Source of the DNA: Bacteroidales bacterium UBA1797
GTDB taxonomy: Bacteria; Bacteroidota; Bacteroidia; Bacteroidales; VadinHA17
NCBI GenBank assembly: GCA_002319885.1
Contig: DCFT01000028.1
Location: 86,987 to 150,986 of the forward strand
Direction: 5' to 3'
DNA length: 64,000 bases
Under the pieces are notes generated by a model. It made no database searches, was not told the DNA's origin, and saw only the letters and a program-made list of their open reading frames with translations. Positions 63,201 to 64,000 of the stretch are shown one piece after another; the stretch's first letter is position 1; each line of letters opens with the position of its first letter. Made by a program: the position numbers and the translations under genes.

Positions 63201-63648
63201 CGACAATTGGATCTCCCTTTTTGTCAGTAACATTCCCGGTTATTCTCAATTGTTGCATTTCCGGACTGGGAATTGCTAAATCGGATGGAGTGAGTATTAC
63301 CTGTTTATCATAAACGACAAATTTCACCTTGTCATCAAAAATATTACTTAAAATATCTTTAATAGGTTCTTTCTGAGCATCAACGTTCACTTTTCTTTCA
63401 ACGTCGATCAGCTTAGGACTGTACAGGAAAAAAAACTCGCTCTGATTTTCAATATCTTTCAGCACTTCTGATACTTTAACATCTTCAAGCTTAAGAGTAA
63501 GCTTTGTCATTTGTGAATATGTTTCAGTTGCCCAGAGTTGAGAAATTGTCAGGAGAGATAAGAATAGGGTTAGTTTCATGACTCTGATTGTTTTTATTGA
63601 AAAGAATCCCCAAAGATTCCTTCCACAATAATCTCGAAATTTTTTCAT
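60211..63648 (-). CDS. SusC/RagA-family TonB-dependent receptor with N-terminal STN domain
   Basis: The 1145-residue outer-membrane protein has a signal peptide (to about residue 45), then an STN (secretin/TonB short N-terminal) domain (about 50-125, with LTLKLEDVKVSEVLKDIE), a carboxypeptidase-like domain (about 133-215, with GTTIGALTDVTGKYTIEVP), the plug with ALGIKREEKELGYSVQKV, and a large barrel ending in CNIKVTF. The STN domain normally touches an anti-sigma factor, and the gene directly upstream encodes a FecR-type tail, so ligand uptake and gene control are probably linked. It should import the ligand held by SusD, powered by TonB. Confidence 0.93.
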   Translation of the reverse strand: MKKFRDYCGRNLWGFFSIKTIRVMKLTLFLSLLTISQLWATETYSQMTKLTLKLEDVKVSEVLKDIENQSEFFFLYSPKLIDVERKVNVDAQKEPIKDILSNIFDDKVKFVVYDKQVILTPSDLAIPSPEMQQLRITGNVTDKKGDPIVGANVVITGTTIGALTDVTGKYTIEVPPGSKSLTFSFIGMKPQEIIIGSSNVIDVVMADELIGLSEVVVTALGIKREEKELGYSVQKVSGESLQKVSGVDASTSLTGKVAGLLVTNSTDFGTAPVLTIRGEDPLIVIDGVAYANKTIGDISSEDIESMSVLKGATASALYGYRGANGAILITTKNGSSNISGMTVDFTTNTMFAAGFLAIPKKQSVYGRGDNNTYDVNSTSSWGTVMDGTIRNQWDPFLKDYRDYPYLPIGKNNFRDFLVPGYVTNNNVNFGYKSKNASLRSSFNWTQNKGQYPNSVLDKYTYTLGGDITADKFKLSSNVAYSKKTSPNLGSNGYTSYDPMYSLLIWSSADFRLSDYKNNYWLIKDQTQNYTYNSNASMNNPYFDRYEKTNQISRDIFNADVSMSYQVTDWLKASVRSGLDFYTDKGELRTAWGSYLYTGNTGVPGNQYTWNGYMTGGYNIGQTQGFSINNDLLLTGDKSFNRLNIEYLAGGTIFYKRDDNLNANTVGGISVPAFYSLAASVDPAYVGQSTLGQMVNSLYGRFSVSWNKLIYLEATGRNDWSSTLPTDTKSYFYPSIASSFVISELMPGTKNWLDLLKLRSSWTVSKTPPGIYDVRSVYSINSGIWNTLNGASAPSSLYPAGLTPSAANTFEVGFQGVAYKNRLMVDLSYYDKRMYDMIITGPLSPSSGYSGAVTNTNEQRSRRGWELTVNGTPLKNNDWQLDLGVNLSTYATYYTKLDPVYSDKNPWVKVGNRVDALVSRDLVKDPATGELIFDGGRLQYSQYDSNFGWTDPDFVWGFHTTIKYKAFSLFLSFDGVAGGLMNTRTESYMWQSGGHPNSVTPERALDVATPGSENFLGKGVKVVSGTATYDAYGKITSDTRTYAANDIYSTYEQYIIDLHSSSAWGGNGSPADTYSKTFFKLREVSLTYNIPSDLLHGIAKAASVSFIGQNVLLWAKDFKYSDPDGGVEDFSDPSVRYLGCNIKVTF

Positions 63649-63705
63649 AGATTTGAATGGATTAAGGTTATTAAAGTTTTTTCTGAAAAACGAGTACTTA
63701 GTCTG

Positions 63706-63740
63706 GCGGGATTGTGGGCAAACACTTTCCCGCTTTTTTT
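63706..63740 (+). terminator. Plus-strand intrinsic terminator in the susC leader region
   Basis: GCGGGA (63706-63711) and TCCCGC (63728-63733) form a stem around an inner GTG/CAC pairing, followed by seven T. The orientation suits plus-strand transcription, but no plus-strand gene lies upstream. On the minus strand, in the order fecR to susC, no U-tract follows the hairpin. The whole 136-base gap 63649-63784 otherwise holds no gene. Confidence 0.6.
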
Positions 63741-63784
63741 GTGTTCAGGATTTTTTCATAAGCATATCATTTTATAAATTAGGA

Positions 63785-64000
63785 TTATATTTTGGTCTTT
63801 TTCAATTTATTCCTGTAAGTTAAAACTACCTTTCTCCTTTCAAATGTTCCATCACTTATTTCGTGTCGATCTGAAATGGAATAATGTATCGGCGACATCA
63901 GTGCCATCAGTTCCAATACCTGGGGCAGCGTTTCATGCACGAAAGTAGCAGTATAAGTAAGTTCGAGTAATTCATGATCTTTTATTTGAATATCAACATT
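63785..64000 (-). CDS. C-terminal part of a FecR-type anti-sigma factor (DUF4974 domain)
   Basis: The frame enters from the right edge and ends at TAA 63785-63787, giving 71 residues. The sequence (VDIQIKDHELLEL, TFVHETLPQVLELMALMSP, then YSISDR and VVLTYRNK) matches the C-terminal DUF4974 domain of Bacteroidota FecR proteins. FecR is a membrane anti-sigma factor that senses occupancy of a SusC-type receptor through its STN domain. The adjacent SusC has that domain, so these two form a receptor-regulator pair. The sigma factor gene would be further right, outside the window. Confidence 0.85.
   Translation of the reverse strand, partial: NVDIQIKDHELLELTYTATFVHETLPQVLELMALMSPIHYSISDRHEISDGTFERRKVVLTYRNKLKKTKI

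Noticed and set aside
1..64000. Search by eye for tRNA, rRNA, riboswitch, CRISPR or transposase genes
   Set aside because: None was recognisable; intergenic gaps are mostly short and AT-rich. A covariance-model scan would be needed to exclude small RNAs.

Overview
The window is chromosomal DNA of a member of the Bacteroidota, most likely a Bacteroidales-type anaerobe or facultative anaerobe. The evidence is a SusC/SusD pair with a FecR-type anti-sigma tail, proteins with type IX secretion (T9SS) C-terminal domains, a six-gene Rnf operon preceded by an RseC-like gene, a long OstA-like protein, and repeated promoter -7 boxes of the TAnnTTTG type with weak Shine-Dalgarno sequences. I see no tRNA, rRNA, CRISPR array, transposase or phage genes.

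Layout. 1-5.5 kb: end of an HD-domain gene, a long-chain acyl-CoA ligase, a SPOR lipoprotein, purA, a small outer-membrane barrel protein and a Fur regulator. 5.5-12 kb (minus strand): catalytic M16 protease, its non-catalytic partner, a T9SS-exported fibronectin-type protein (joined by 4-bp overlaps), then RelA/SpoT and Fur. 12-15 kb (plus): CLC chloride channel with CBS domains and glyA. 15-26.6 kb (minus): a seven-gene locus that I read as a chaperone-usher pilus system: three DUF4402-type pilin-like proteins, a PapD-like chaperone, a 1511-residue multidomain adhesin with a T9SS tail, a fourth pilin-like protein, and an usher-like barrel fused to three SPOR domains. A single-domain response regulator is divergent from it. 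27-33 kb: TonB-type protein and TamB-like protein. 33-38 kb: DUF2007 protein, unknown small protein, tsaD, ketopantoate reductase-like protein, SiaC-like protein, a serpin lipoprotein and a membrane-anchored J-domain protein. 38.5-44 kb: rseC-rnfBCDGEA. 44-49 kb: recG, a cluster of short repeats, a methyltransferase, a LolD-like ATPase, a cobalamin adenosyltransferase and a DUF2795 protein. 49-56 kb (minus): guaB, three SurA/parvulin-related proteins and an OstA-like protein, an apparent outer-membrane biogenesis operon. 56.6-64 kb: recQ, then a FecR tail, SusC and SusD.

The strongest candidate for an undescribed system is the pilus locus at 15.1-26.6 kb. Chaperone-usher pili are classically described from Proteobacteria and a few other phyla, whereas Bacteroidota pili are usually of the FimA/Mfa lipoprotein type. 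This locus has all the expected parts plus two unusual ones: peptidoglycan-binding SPOR domains on the usher, and a putative tip adhesin with a T9SS sorting tail. Pilin C-termini keep a glycine about 14-16 residues from the end, and most have an aromatic penultimate residue, resembling the chaperone-recognition motif of classical pilins.

A second theme is short non-coding repeats: two copies of a GC-rich palindrome (about 2.77 and 56.49 kb), CTTTG/CAAAG-rich inverted repeats (46.2 and 56.4-56.6 kb), and an 88-bp element with imperfect terminal inverted repeats at 46.36-46.45 kb. All functional statements are from reading the sequence; no database search was run.
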